From the NCBI GenBank assembly GCA_031275955.1, contig JAISNZ010000120.1:1-11087 (forward strand): DNA of 11,087 nt, read 5' to 3'. The notes beneath the pieces were generated by a model, which was given only the letters and a program-made list of their open reading frames with translations, searched no databases and was not told the origin of the DNA. Shown here piece by piece: positions 1 through 7,169 of the stretch; position 1 is the first letter of the stretch, and every line of letters begins with the position of its first letter. Origin of the DNA: Desulfovibrio sp. (GTDB lineage: Bacteria; Desulfobacterota; Desulfovibrionia; Desulfovibrionales; Desulfovibrionaceae). The position numbers and the translations under genes are program-made.

Positions 1-1158
1 GAGGAAACCGGGGCAGGAGGAGCAGTCGAAAAGTTCTTCCCGCTGCTGCTCGCGGATGCCGTCGGTATCATAATAGACGGTGCGCTCGCGCGTCCAGAAG
101 CCGTTTTTCCGCGCATAGCCGTGGTTGACCCGGTCCGGGTGGCGGAAGAGGGTGAGTACCTTTTCCGTCAGGCGGCCGATATACTCCAGGACGCGCGGCT
201 CCGTGGCGCTCATCCGTTCCTCCCAGCGCGGCTCGATGACATGGCTGTAATCCATGCCGGCCATGGCCAGGATGATGGCCAGATTCACATAGGGCAAGGC
301 CCCCTGGATGGAATAGCCGCCTTCCAGCACGGCCAGGTGGGGATTGATGCAGTCCATGAGCCGCGCGTACCCCCTGGCGGAAAGACGCATGTAGGCGATG
401 GGGTCGGTAAAATGATTGTCCTGTCCGGCGGAGTTGATGATCAGGTCCGGCTTCCAGGCGTCGAGAACAGGCCGGATTACGCGCCGGGCGACCAGGAGAA
501 AGCCTTCGTCGCCCGTATCCGGGGGCAGGGGGATGTTGAGGGTGCAGCCCCGCGCCTTGGGACCTCCCAGCTCCTCCACGGCGCCGGTCCCGGGATACAG
601 GGTGCGGCCGTCCGGGTGGACGCTGTTGAACAGGGTGTCCGGATCATGCCAGTAGATATCCTGGGTGCCGTCGCCGTGATGGCAGTCGGTGTCCACGATG
701 GCGACGCGCCGGACGCCGTGGTCGCGGCGCAGGCGCTCGATCATGATGGCTTCAATGTTCACGTTGCAGAAACCCCGTCCGCCCTGGACCACGCGCATGG
801 CGTGGTGGCCCGGAGGGCGGGTCAGGGCGAAGGCGCGATCCTTGCGGCCGGAGAGCACGAGATCGGCCGCGGTAATGGCGCTGCCCGCGCTTACATAGTG
901 GGCCGTATCCACCACCTGGTCCAGGCCGGGGGGGGCAAAGTGCACCCGCAGGAGGTCTTCGAAACCGGCCAGGCCGGGCTTGTGCTCGCTGATGCCGGGA
1001 ATGTCGAAGAGTCCTTCTTCCCGGAGCTGATCCTGAGTATAGAGAAGACGTTCCTCGCGTTCGGGGTGTGAGGGGGAAATCGCCCAGTCATAGGCCGGGA
1101 AAAAAACCAGTCCCAGGGAACGGCCTGCCGGAGGAATCCCGCCCTGCGCGTCGCTCAT
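1..1158 (-). CDS. Histone deacetylase / acetoin utilisation family amidohydrolase (3' end outside window)
   Basis: I read 386 codons from ATG 1158 with no stop before the window edge. The protein belongs to the arginase/deacetylase fold of zinc amidohydrolases, which remove acetyl groups from acetyl-lysine, acetylpolyamines or related amides. Visible motifs are RPPGHHA (His118-His119, the catalytic pair), DTDCHHGDG (zinc ligands Asp158 and His160), SAGQDNHFTDP (third ligand Asp247) and EGGY (transition-state Tyr282). All expected catalytic residues are present, so it should be active. After the usual ~310-residue domain there is an extra tail with a CxxC pair (Cys379, Cys382) close to the edge, perhaps half of a metal-binding knuckle. 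The start is supported by GGGAGG five bases upstream. ATG overlaps the TGA of the hyuA-like gene (ATGA), implying coupled translation. The substrate cannot be told: no acetoin or polyamine genes lie nearby. Confidence 0.88.
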   Translation of the reverse strand, partial: MSDAQGGIPPAGRSLGLVFFPAYDWAISPSHPEREERLLYTQDQLREEGLFDIPGISEHKPGLAGFEDLLRVHFAPPGLDQVVDTAHYVSAGSAITAADLVLSGRKDRAFALTRPPGHHAMRVVQGGRGFCNVNIEAIMIERLRRDHGVRRVAIVDTDCHHGDGTQDIYWHDPDTLFNSVHPDGRTLYPGTGAVEELGGPKARGCTLNIPLPPDTGDEGFLLVARRVIRPVLDAWKPDLIINSAGQDNHFTDPIAYMRLSARGYARLMDCINPHLAVLEGGYSIQGALPYVNLAIILAMAGMDYSHVIEPRWEERMSATEPRVLEYIGRLTEKVLTLFRHPDRVNHGYARKNGFWTRERTVYYDTDGIREQQREELFDCSSCPGFL

Positions 1159-2867
1159 ATCGCCTCCCGTGTCCGCAGAAGCCCGGCGGCGCGCTGGGCG
1201 CGGACTTTGATGATCCTGCCCCGGCCCTGGGGGTCCAGAACCTGGAAACTCTCGGCAAAGACAATCTGGGCGGCGGTTTTCTCTCCCGCCGCCTGGTCCT
1301 CAAGGCGATCCAAGGCGGCCACGATATCCCGTTTGGCCGCTTCCAGGGTGTAGCCGCTGTCGATGACCTCCTCAATGCCCAGGGCGGTCATGCTCATACG
1401 TCCGCGCAGGGTATCGGCATAGAGGTCGGCCATGCGGGTGGGCCGGGCCAGGGCCGCGCCCAGGGCATTGGCGCAGGCGGCGACAGGCGGCACCAGGATC
1501 GGCAGTTCCAGAATCTGACGCGCCAGGGGAGCCATGGCCCCGGCCGGGCCTCCGATGAAGACGGCCGCCTGGGGTTTCAGTTTGTCCGCCACCAGAAGTT
1601 CGCGGATGGTATAGACTGGTTTCGCGTTCACCGCATCCAGCAGGGCGTCGGCCTCCCGCCGGATGCGCTCCAGGGCGGCCCGGACAAAGGCCAGGGCGCC
1701 GTCTTGCACATCCGGAACCAGGGCCTGCAGGGCGGTCCGGGAAACCTCCGGATCGCCCACCCGGGCGTGGCCGAGGGCGACAAGGGCATCGGTGAGGGTG
1801 GGGGGGCGCCTGCCCAAATCCTCCGGGCTGAGGGCCAGGGCTGGCCCCAGGCGCCCCGGCCCGATGCGCGGGACGCCGTTGTCCCAGGAGAGGACGGAAT
1901 CTCCGCCCAGGGCGATGGAAGAGGTCCAGAGGCTCCGGATCAGGGAGGGTTTTCCGGCCACAGTCAAGCCCTCCCGGGCGAGGAGGGGCTGGCCGTGCGC
2001 CAGGAGGGCTAGATCCGTGCTGGTGCCGCCCATATCCACCATGAGCAGATCCTGCCGGGGGTTGCCGTCCGTCTTCAGGAAGGGCAGGAGGGCCAGGACG
2101 CCCATGAGGCTGGCCGCCGGTCCGGAACCCATGCTGGCCGCGGGTTCCGCCGCCGCGTCGGCATTGGAAAAGACGCCGGCGTCGGCCTTCATGATCACAA
2201 TGGGGCAAGTCAGGCCAAGGCGGGCGGCGGCTTGGGTCAGGGCGGAGGCGAAATCTCCTCCGATGCGCGACAGGGAGGCGTTACAGTAAGCGGTGTGCAG
2301 GCGGCGGGGAAAATTCAGGGCGCCGCTCGCCTCCGAGCCGCAGGCAATGGGCGTGTCCGGGCCCAGTTCTTCCCGGGCCAGATCCCGCAGGGCATATTCC
2401 ATTTCCGGGTTTTTGGGACTGAATTTCGTCACCAGGGCGCAGGCGGCGATCCCCTGGGCGGAAAAGCGGCGCAAAGCCTGCCGGACTTCCCCCTGGTCCA
2501 GGGGGGCAACAACGATCCCCCGGTGATCCTCGGCGCCGGAGAGGACGCACAGGGTTTCTCCTTCCCCCCGGAAGAGAGCGGGATTGATGCCGGGTCCGGG
2601 CACGGCCAGGATACAGGTGCGGTCTTCCCGGCCCGTCAGCAGGGCATTGAGACCAAGGGTGCTGGAAACGCAGAGCCGCTTGATCCTCTCCGGGTTTTCC
2701 CCTTCCAGGACTTCTTCCAGAGCCTGGATCACCCCAGGCAGGACGGAATCCGCGCGGGTGGGGGCCTTGACGGCCTTCAGGAGCGGTTTTTCCTCCCGAT
2801 CCCAGGCCTCTTCGTCAATAAGGACGGCATCGGTGTAGGTGCCGCCCACATCAAGACCTATCAGCAT
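1155..2867 (-). CDS. Hydantoinase/oxoprolinase family protein (HyuA-like)
   Basis: This 570-aa protein is of the HyuA / 5-oxoprolinase A type, members of the actin-like ATPase fold that use ATP to open cyclic amides. The N-terminal phosphate loop GLDVGGTYTD (residues 4-13), the second loop DMGGTSTDL (278-286), the MGSGPAAS stretch (246-253) and the C-terminal GGPAGAMAP (439-447) and ANALGAALA (466-474) are all present. Well-studied HyuA proteins are nearer 700 aa and work with a HyuB subunit; here the protein is shorter and no HyuB-like gene is visible. Within this family some members act on one-carbon or cofactor substrates, so hydantoin should not be assumed. The start has AAGGGGG at good spacing. 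It lies 44 bases downstream of the zinc-ribbon gene, and its stop overlaps the deacetylase start. A small AGGGC-CTT-GCCCT hairpin precedes its ribosome site and could tune translation. Confidence 0.88.
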   Translation of the reverse strand: MLIGLDVGGTYTDAVLIDEEAWDREEKPLLKAVKAPTRADSVLPGVIQALEEVLEGENPERIKRLCVSSTLGLNALLTGREDRTCILAVPGPGINPALFRGEGETLCVLSGAEDHRGIVVAPLDQGEVRQALRRFSAQGIAACALVTKFSPKNPEMEYALRDLAREELGPDTPIACGSEASGALNFPRRLHTAYCNASLSRIGGDFASALTQAAARLGLTCPIVIMKADAGVFSNADAAAEPAASMGSGPAASLMGVLALLPFLKTDGNPRQDLLMVDMGGTSTDLALLAHGQPLLAREGLTVAGKPSLIRSLWTSSIALGGDSVLSWDNGVPRIGPGRLGPALALSPEDLGRRPPTLTDALVALGHARVGDPEVSRTALQALVPDVQDGALAFVRAALERIRREADALLDAVNAKPVYTIRELLVADKLKPQAAVFIGGPAGAMAPLARQILELPILVPPVAACANALGAALARPTRMADLYADTLRGRMSMTALGIEEVIDSGYTLEAAKRDIVAALDRLEDQAAGEKTAAQIVFAESFQVLDPQGRGRIIKVRAQRAAGLLRTREAI

Positions 2868-2911
2868 CGCGTACCCCCTTGCAGGGCAAGGCCCTGAAAA
2901 TCATTCCGGGT

Positions 2912-3148
2912 TCAGAAAAAATCCGGATCAACGGCCGCGGCTCCATCGGCGAGCATCAGTTTGACGAACTGGACGGTATGCTCGTCAACAGGGACGATGG
3001 GATAGTTCTGGCGGCACATTTCACAACTGATCATGGTGGGCTGGGAAGGGGCCACCAGAGGAAGCTCGTGGCCGCAGTGGGGGCAGAGATAAAAAAAGAC
3101 CAGTTCCATGCCCGTGGGTTTGACAGGGGAGAGGGGTTTCGGAGTCAT
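2912..3148 (-). CDS. Small zinc-ribbon protein of unknown function
   Basis: This is a 78-aa protein with two Cys pairs, CPHC (Cys22, Cys25) and CEMC (Cys42, Cys45), spaced 16 residues apart. That is the layout of a compact zinc ribbon, similar in size to domains that bind nucleic acid or act as protein docking modules. After the ribbon there is a short amphipathic stretch and an acidic end (DPDFF). No signal peptide or membrane segment is seen, so it is probably cytosolic. Its ATG overlaps the gpmI stop (ATGA) and GAGG lies eight bases before it, which supports a real, translationally coupled gene rather than a chance frame. I do not recognise a named family. Its place between gpmI and the hyuA-like gene suggests a regulatory or chaperone role for a neighbour, which is inference only. 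Confidence 0.75.
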   Translation of the reverse strand: MTPKPLSPVKPTGMELVFFYLCPHCGHELPLVAPSQPTMISCEMCRQNYPIVPVDEHTVQFVKLMLADGAAAVDPDFF

Positions 3149-4689
3149 GGGGAATCCTCAAGGCAGAGGCTTTGCCCGGTCATGGCCGGGGGCACCGGCA
3201 GACCCCAGAGGCGCAGGATGGTGGGGGCGATGTCCGCAAGCTTTCCGTGCGGACGCAGTTTCCTGCCCGGCTCCGGATCGACAAGGACGAGGGCCACGGG
3301 GTTTTTGCTGTGGGCTGTTTGCGGCGATCCTTCGGGAGTGAGCATTTCGTCGGCGTTGCCGTGATCGGCGGTGAGGATCAGGCGGCCTTTTTTGGCCGCA
3401 ACCGCGGCAAGGATGCGGGCCAGACAGGCATCCACCGCCTCGCAGGCCGCAATGACGGCGGGGATGATCCCGGTGTGGCCGACCATGTCCATATTGGCAA
3501 AATTGCAGACAAGGAAGGGATAGGCGTTGCTGTTCCAAGCGCGGAGCAGGTTGGCGGTCACTTCGCGGACGCTCATTTCCGGCTTGAGATCATAGGTGGC
3601 GACGTCGCGGGGAGAGGGAACTAGGCAGCGGTCCTCGCCGGGCAGGGGATCTTCCCGGCCGCCGTTGAAAAAATAGGTCACATGGGCGTATTTTTCCGTC
3701 TCGGCGATGCGCAACTGGGTCAGACCGGCCAGGGAGAGGACCTCTCCCAGGCCGTTGTCGGGATTTTGGCGGGTAAAGGCCGAGGGCAGGGAAAAGGCGG
3801 GGTCATAGGAGGTCATGGTGGCAAAATCGGCCAGCCGGGGGAGGGGACCGCGATCAAATTCGGCAAAAACGGGGTCATGCAGGCAACGGGCCAGTTCCCG
3901 GGCGCGGTCGGCCCGAAAGTTGAAAAAGAAGACGGCGTCGCCATCCTTGATGGTCGGGGGGGACTCTCCCGGGGAGGCCACCAGACGGGGGGAAACGAAT
4001 TCATCGCTTTCCCCGGCGGCATAGGCGTCCTCAATGGCGGCCACAGGGTCCGGAAAAAGGGGGGCCTTGCCGCGTACAAGGGCTTCCCAGGCTTTTTGCA
4101 CTCGCTCCCAGCGTTTGTCGCGGTCCATGGCATAATAGCGTCCCGTTATGCCGGCGATACGGGCTGAAGGGGACAGGCGGGCCAGGAGGTCTTTCAGGAA
4201 GCCGATGCCGGAGTGGGGTTCCGTATCCCGGCCGTCCATGAAGCAATGTACGCGGGCCGGGACTCCGGCCGTCCGGGCGGCGTCCAGAAGGGCGAAGAGG
4301 TGCTGGATATGGCTGTGGACGCCGCCGTCGGAGAGGAGGCCCATGAGGTGCAGGACGCCGCCGCTCTCCCTGGTTTTCGCCAGCAGGGCGACGAGAACGG
4401 GGTTGGAGGCGAAGACGTTTTCCTCAATGGCGATGTCGATGCGGGTCATGTCCTGGTAGACGATGCGCCCGGCGCCGATGTTCATGTGTCCTACTTCGGA
4501 GTTGCCCATAAAACCGTCCGGCAGGCCCACGGCCCGGCCGGAACAGAGCAGGAGGGAAGTGGGTCTGGTGGCCAGCAGGTTGTCCAGGGTGGGAGTCCTG
4601 GCCAGGCTGACGGCGTTGCCCGGACCCGCGGCGGCCTGTCCCCAGCCGTCCAGAATGAGGAGCAGGGTGGGAGTCGACGCGCGGCTCAT
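3145..4689 (-). CDS. gpmI: 2,3-bisphosphoglycerate-independent phosphoglycerate mutase
   Basis: This cytosolic enzyme interconverts 3- and 2-phosphoglycerate in glycolysis and gluconeogenesis, using two manganese ions and a phosphoserine intermediate. At 514 aa it is full length. The alkaline-phosphatase-fold metal sites are intact: LILDGWG (Asp14), MGNSEVGH with catalytic Ser64, MDMVGHTG (Asp401, His405), TADHGNADEM (Asp442, His443) and TAHSKNPV (His460). The inserted phosphotransferase domain is visible around residues 85-300, with DGGVHSH (121-127), MDGRDT (151-156), GRYYAMDRD (183-191) and FNFRADRARE (257-266). TEKYAHVTYFFNGG (331-344) is the conserved substrate loop. The ATG overlaps the rsfS stop by four bases and AAAGGA lies about ten bases upstream, so its expression depends on rsfS translation and on the rsfS promoter. 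It also overlaps the next gene in the same way. Confidence 0.97.
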   Translation of the reverse strand: MSRASTPTLLLILDGWGQAAAGPGNAVSLARTPTLDNLLATRPTSLLLCSGRAVGLPDGFMGNSEVGHMNIGAGRIVYQDMTRIDIAIEENVFASNPVLVALLAKTRESGGVLHLMGLLSDGGVHSHIQHLFALLDAARTAGVPARVHCFMDGRDTEPHSGIGFLKDLLARLSPSARIAGITGRYYAMDRDKRWERVQKAWEALVRGKAPLFPDPVAAIEDAYAAGESDEFVSPRLVASPGESPPTIKDGDAVFFFNFRADRARELARCLHDPVFAEFDRGPLPRLADFATMTSYDPAFSLPSAFTRQNPDNGLGEVLSLAGLTQLRIAETEKYAHVTYFFNGGREDPLPGEDRCLVPSPRDVATYDLKPEMSVREVTANLLRAWNSNAYPFLVCNFANMDMVGHTGIIPAVIAACEAVDACLARILAAVAAKKGRLILTADHGNADEMLTPEGSPQTAHSKNPVALVLVDPEPGRKLRPHGKLADIAPTILRLWGLPVPPAMTGQSLCLEDSP

Positions 4690-5102
4690 GGGGGAGGGTC
4701 CTTTTGATTTTCCCGATCATCGGCAAGGATGGGTACAGAGGGCCAGAGGTCGTCAAGACGGTAGAAGTCCCTGGCCGGGGCCTGAAAAATATGGACAACC
4801 ACATCGTTGAGATCCAGGAGGATCCATTGGGCGGAGGCGTAGCCTTCCAGGCGCAGAAATTCAAAATTTTCCCGGCGGCATTCTTCCAGCAGGAGATCGG
4901 CCAGGCCCTGGGCATGGCGTGGGGAAGAGGCGGTGACCAGGATAGCCGCTTCGCAGAGATAGAGTTCGCCGGAAAGATCCAGGGCAAGGAGTTCCGCGGC
5001 CTTTTTTTCCCGGAGGAAAGCGGCGAGGGCAGCGACTTTGTCCGTGGTGGAAAGGGGGGAGAAACGGGGAGGGGTCTCTGGAATGGGGATCCGGGGATGC
5101 AT
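4686..5102 (-). CDS. rsfS: Ribosomal silencing factor RsfS (Iojap/YbeB family)
   Basis: RsfS binds ribosomal protein uL14 on the large subunit and blocks subunit joining when nutrients are scarce. From ATG 5102 the product is 138 aa, close to the family's usual 105-130 plus a short Pro-rich N-terminus. The domain covers about residues 20-125: the LDLS strand, CEAAILVTASSPRHAQGLAD, and the hallmark EGYASAQWILLDLNDVVVHI followed by YRLDDLW, which line up with the familiar VEG..W.V.DLGDV..H pattern. A longer frame back to TTG 5186 is open, but that TTG is the -35 box of a strong promoter, so the longer start can be dismissed. The chosen ATG has only a weak GAGG nearby; an AAAGGAGAGAGG tract lies about 45 bases upstream without a suitable in-frame start. 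First gene of the operon. Confidence 0.9.
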   Translation of the reverse strand: MHPRIPIPETPPRFSPLSTTDKVAALAAFLREKKAAELLALDLSGELYLCEAAILVTASSPRHAQGLADLLLEECRRENFEFLRLEGYASAQWILLDLNDVVVHIFQAPARDFYRLDDLWPSVPILADDRENQKDPPP

Positions 5103-5157
5103 GGGGCCTCGGGGGATGCCGGTTCGGAAAGCTGGGAAGTTCCTCTCTCCTTTCGTC

Positions 5158-5186
5158 ACTATAGGCCATTCCCTCGTCAGATGCAA
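5158..5186 (-). promoter_or_regulatory. Sigma70-type promoter of the rsfS-gpmI operon
   Basis: On the minus strand TTGCAT (5186-5181) and TATAGT (5163-5158) are separated by exactly 17 bases. Transcription should start near 5151, giving a leader of about 50 bases before rsfS ATG 5102. The match is good in a GC-rich background. It separates the operon from the accessory genes upstream. Confidence 0.7.
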
Positions 5187-5262
5187 ATGCCCTCTCTCTT
5201 GCGCGCATCTTTCCCCGCCGTGTCGGCCCGGAGAAAATGCCCGCGAGATCGGCGCAGGCGGG

Positions 5263-5279
5263 CTGCCGTTGCGCGGCAG
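5263..5279 (-). terminator. Hairpin after the 603-aa gene, possible terminator
   Basis: CTGCCG and CGGCAG form a perfect 6-bp stem with a 5-base loop, 30 bases past the stop of the upstream gene and before the rsfS promoter. There is no T tract, so intrinsic termination is uncertain; it may be only a pause or RNA-stabilising hairpin. Confidence 0.3.
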
Positions 5280-5308
5280 TCTCGCTGCGAAAGCGTACCT
5301 GACCTGCT

Positions 5309-7120
5309 CTATCCGGCCCGTTGGGAAAATATTTCCGCTGCCCCGCCCGGGTCGGGAATCGGGAAATCCTGGATGAAATCAAGGCCGTCGTCCTCGGTGA
5401 GAAGATCCTCCCAGTTCGCGGCTTGCTCTCCGCCAACCCCCCTGCCCGCCCAGGGGGAGAGGAGCGGGGCCGGCTCCTCCCGCGCGGGGAAAAATCCCGC
5501 GTCGAAGCCGCCGAAAACCCCGCCTCCGGGGAGAAAGCTCCCCAGGGGCACGGAGTAGGCCGTGACAAGGGGCAGGGGGACGAAATCCTCGTCCAGGTCA
5601 AGCAGCGCGGCCGCGTTGAATTCCAGGCCGCCCAGGCGGAAACCGGCAGGGGCGGAGTCCTCTGTGCGGAAAAGGTCCCTGGGCACGACCTCATCCGCCA
5701 GGGTCCCGGAAAAAACGCGATATTCCTGTAGATAGGCACGCCGGGGCAGCAGATCCAGGTCAATGTCCTGCGCTTCGTGGGCAAGGCAATCCGACAGCGT
5801 CAGGCGGGAAAAGGCGGACCAGACATCGGCGGCGGATTCTTCCGTCCCTTCTGGCGCAAGCTCCTCAAATACGGGCGGGCCGGGGGGGCCGAAACGCTCC
5901 GCGGCGGCGGAATGCTCCGCTCTCTTCTCGGGCGTGCCGGGGGGGCGCGGGGCCTTCCCTCCGGAGGCCGTGAGAAAGGTGACCGATCCCGGAACTTCGC
6001 GTTCCGCTCCGGAAGGCTCATGCCGGACAAGAGCGATGAAACCGAGCCGCACGGCGCCTTTCCAGGAATTGACGGCGCGGAAGGAGATTTTTCCCGGCTG
6101 GAAGAGATCCCCGCCGAGGCTGAGGAGTCCCTCGGGATTGGCGGGCACGGGCGCGCCGTCATACCGGACCCGGCCCTTGTCCGGGTCCGGGGCCCGGCAG
6201 GTCAGGCCGATGACGCGATCTCCCCGGCCAAGGGCGGGGAAATCCATGCTAATCCCGTCTTTTTCCGGCTTGCCGGGGGAGGAGGGGCCTTGCTCCCTGG
6301 TCGGGAAAAGGTCCGGAGCAGGATCTTCCCCGCTTTCCCGGTAGTCGATCTCCAGAAGGTCCCTGTTTTGGGCGTCCGGCGCTCCGGCGGCCACGGCGAC
6401 GGCAATCTCCGAGCTTTCCGTTGCCAGCAGGCGGGACTCCCCCCTCTTTTCAGGGCGGCAGAGGGAAAGCGCCCTGACCGTGACGGGAAAGAATCCCGGG
6501 GAAGCCAGCAGGGAGGCCTGGAGGATGACGGTGAAGGTGGCCGCGCCTGTTTTGGGGTCATAGCCAATAACGGCGCCGTTGACATAGGTGAAGTGCAAAA
6601 AGCCGTCACGGCCGGGAGGACCGGAGGGGAGAAAGCGCAACAGGAGGTGGTTTCCCTGCCCTTCCGGGAGGCGGGTCTCCCCCGCGCGATCCTCTCCGTC
6701 CTGCCCGAAAATCCCCCCGGCGACGCCTTCACGGGAAAGCAGCTTCCGGCCGGGGACAGTCCAGCCGTCCGGAACGGAGACGAGAAGATAGTGGAAGGAG
6801 CAGTGCGGAGACAAGGGGAGGGTCACCTCCCCGTACAGCGTCGCCTTGCCGCCGGGGAAAACGGCTTCCGTCCCGTCTTCGCCTTCGGACCCGTAGTCAA
6901 GACGCAGGAGGGGTCCGGAAAGGACAGGGGGAGGAGGGAACAGTCGTTGCCGGAGGCGCGCGAGGAGAGGGCTTCGCGGCGGGGACGACGCCCTCTCCCG
7001 GAGGCGCGCGGCGAACCGGCGCGCGCTGTGCGCGGGGGGTGCCGTTATGCGCCGCAGGAGTCTGGCTGCTCCTCGAACAAAGGAAAGAAAGGTTTGGGGG
7101 AAAATAGGAACACCTCCCAT
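5309..7120 (-). CDS. Unknown protein with adhesin-like beta repeats (possible T1SS adhesin remnant or partner)
   Basis: From ATG 7120 this is 603 aa; an open frame continues to TTG 7138. I do not recognise a named family. Residues about 10-60 are rich in Arg and Pro and look unlike a signal peptide. Two later regions (about 85-245 and 290-385) resemble the beta-sandwich repeats of large T1SS adhesins: the second has the pattern 'V.YDG.PV..N..G...L.GDLFQPGKISFRAVNSWKG.V.L.F.A', very like 'L.G..L....DG.Y.L...DL..L.I.P..NF.G...LT.TA'. The C-terminal 170 residues are acidic, with LDFIQDF near the end. No RTX nonapeptides (GGxGxDxLx), transmembrane segment or catalytic motif is visible. No good ribosome site precedes ATG 7120; GGGAGG actually overlaps it. 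It follows the T1SS-like gene by 49 bases and is probably cotranscribed. A 468-aa frame on the other strand was judged a shadow because its composition is Gly/Arg-rich and patternless. Confidence 0.6.
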   Translation of the reverse strand: MGGVPIFPQTFLSFVRGAARLLRRITAPPAHSARRFAARLRERASSPPRSPLLARLRQRLFPPPPVLSGPLLRLDYGSEGEDGTEAVFPGGKATLYGEVTLPLSPHCSFHYLLVSVPDGWTVPGRKLLSREGVAGGIFGQDGEDRAGETRLPEGQGNHLLLRFLPSGPPGRDGFLHFTYVNGAVIGYDPKTGAATFTVILQASLLASPGFFPVTVRALSLCRPEKRGESRLLATESSEIAVAVAAGAPDAQNRDLLEIDYRESGEDPAPDLFPTREQGPSSPGKPEKDGISMDFPALGRGDRVIGLTCRAPDPDKGRVRYDGAPVPANPEGLLSLGGDLFQPGKISFRAVNSWKGAVRLGFIALVRHEPSGAEREVPGSVTFLTASGGKAPRPPGTPEKRAEHSAAAERFGPPGPPVFEELAPEGTEESAADVWSAFSRLTLSDCLAHEAQDIDLDLLPRRAYLQEYRVFSGTLADEVVPRDLFRTEDSAPAGFRLGGLEFNAAALLDLDEDFVPLPLVTAYSVPLGSFLPGGGVFGGFDAGFFPAREEPAPLLSPWAGRGVGGEQAANWEDLLTEDDGLDFIQDFPIPDPGGAAEIFSQRAG

Positions 7121-7169
7121 CGGGCAGGCCCGTCTCAACAGGCCAGGAGTGTTTCAGGGCCGACCGTGA

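Noticed and set aside
121..1071. 316-codon plus-strand frame
   Set aside because: It is the antisense of the deacetylase gene, which has intact catalytic motifs on the minus strand. Long antisense frames are expected at this GC content.
1068..2897. Plus-strand frames of 314 and 221 codons
   Set aside because: Both are antisense to the hyuA-like gene, are Gly/Gln/Ala-rich and show no family motif.
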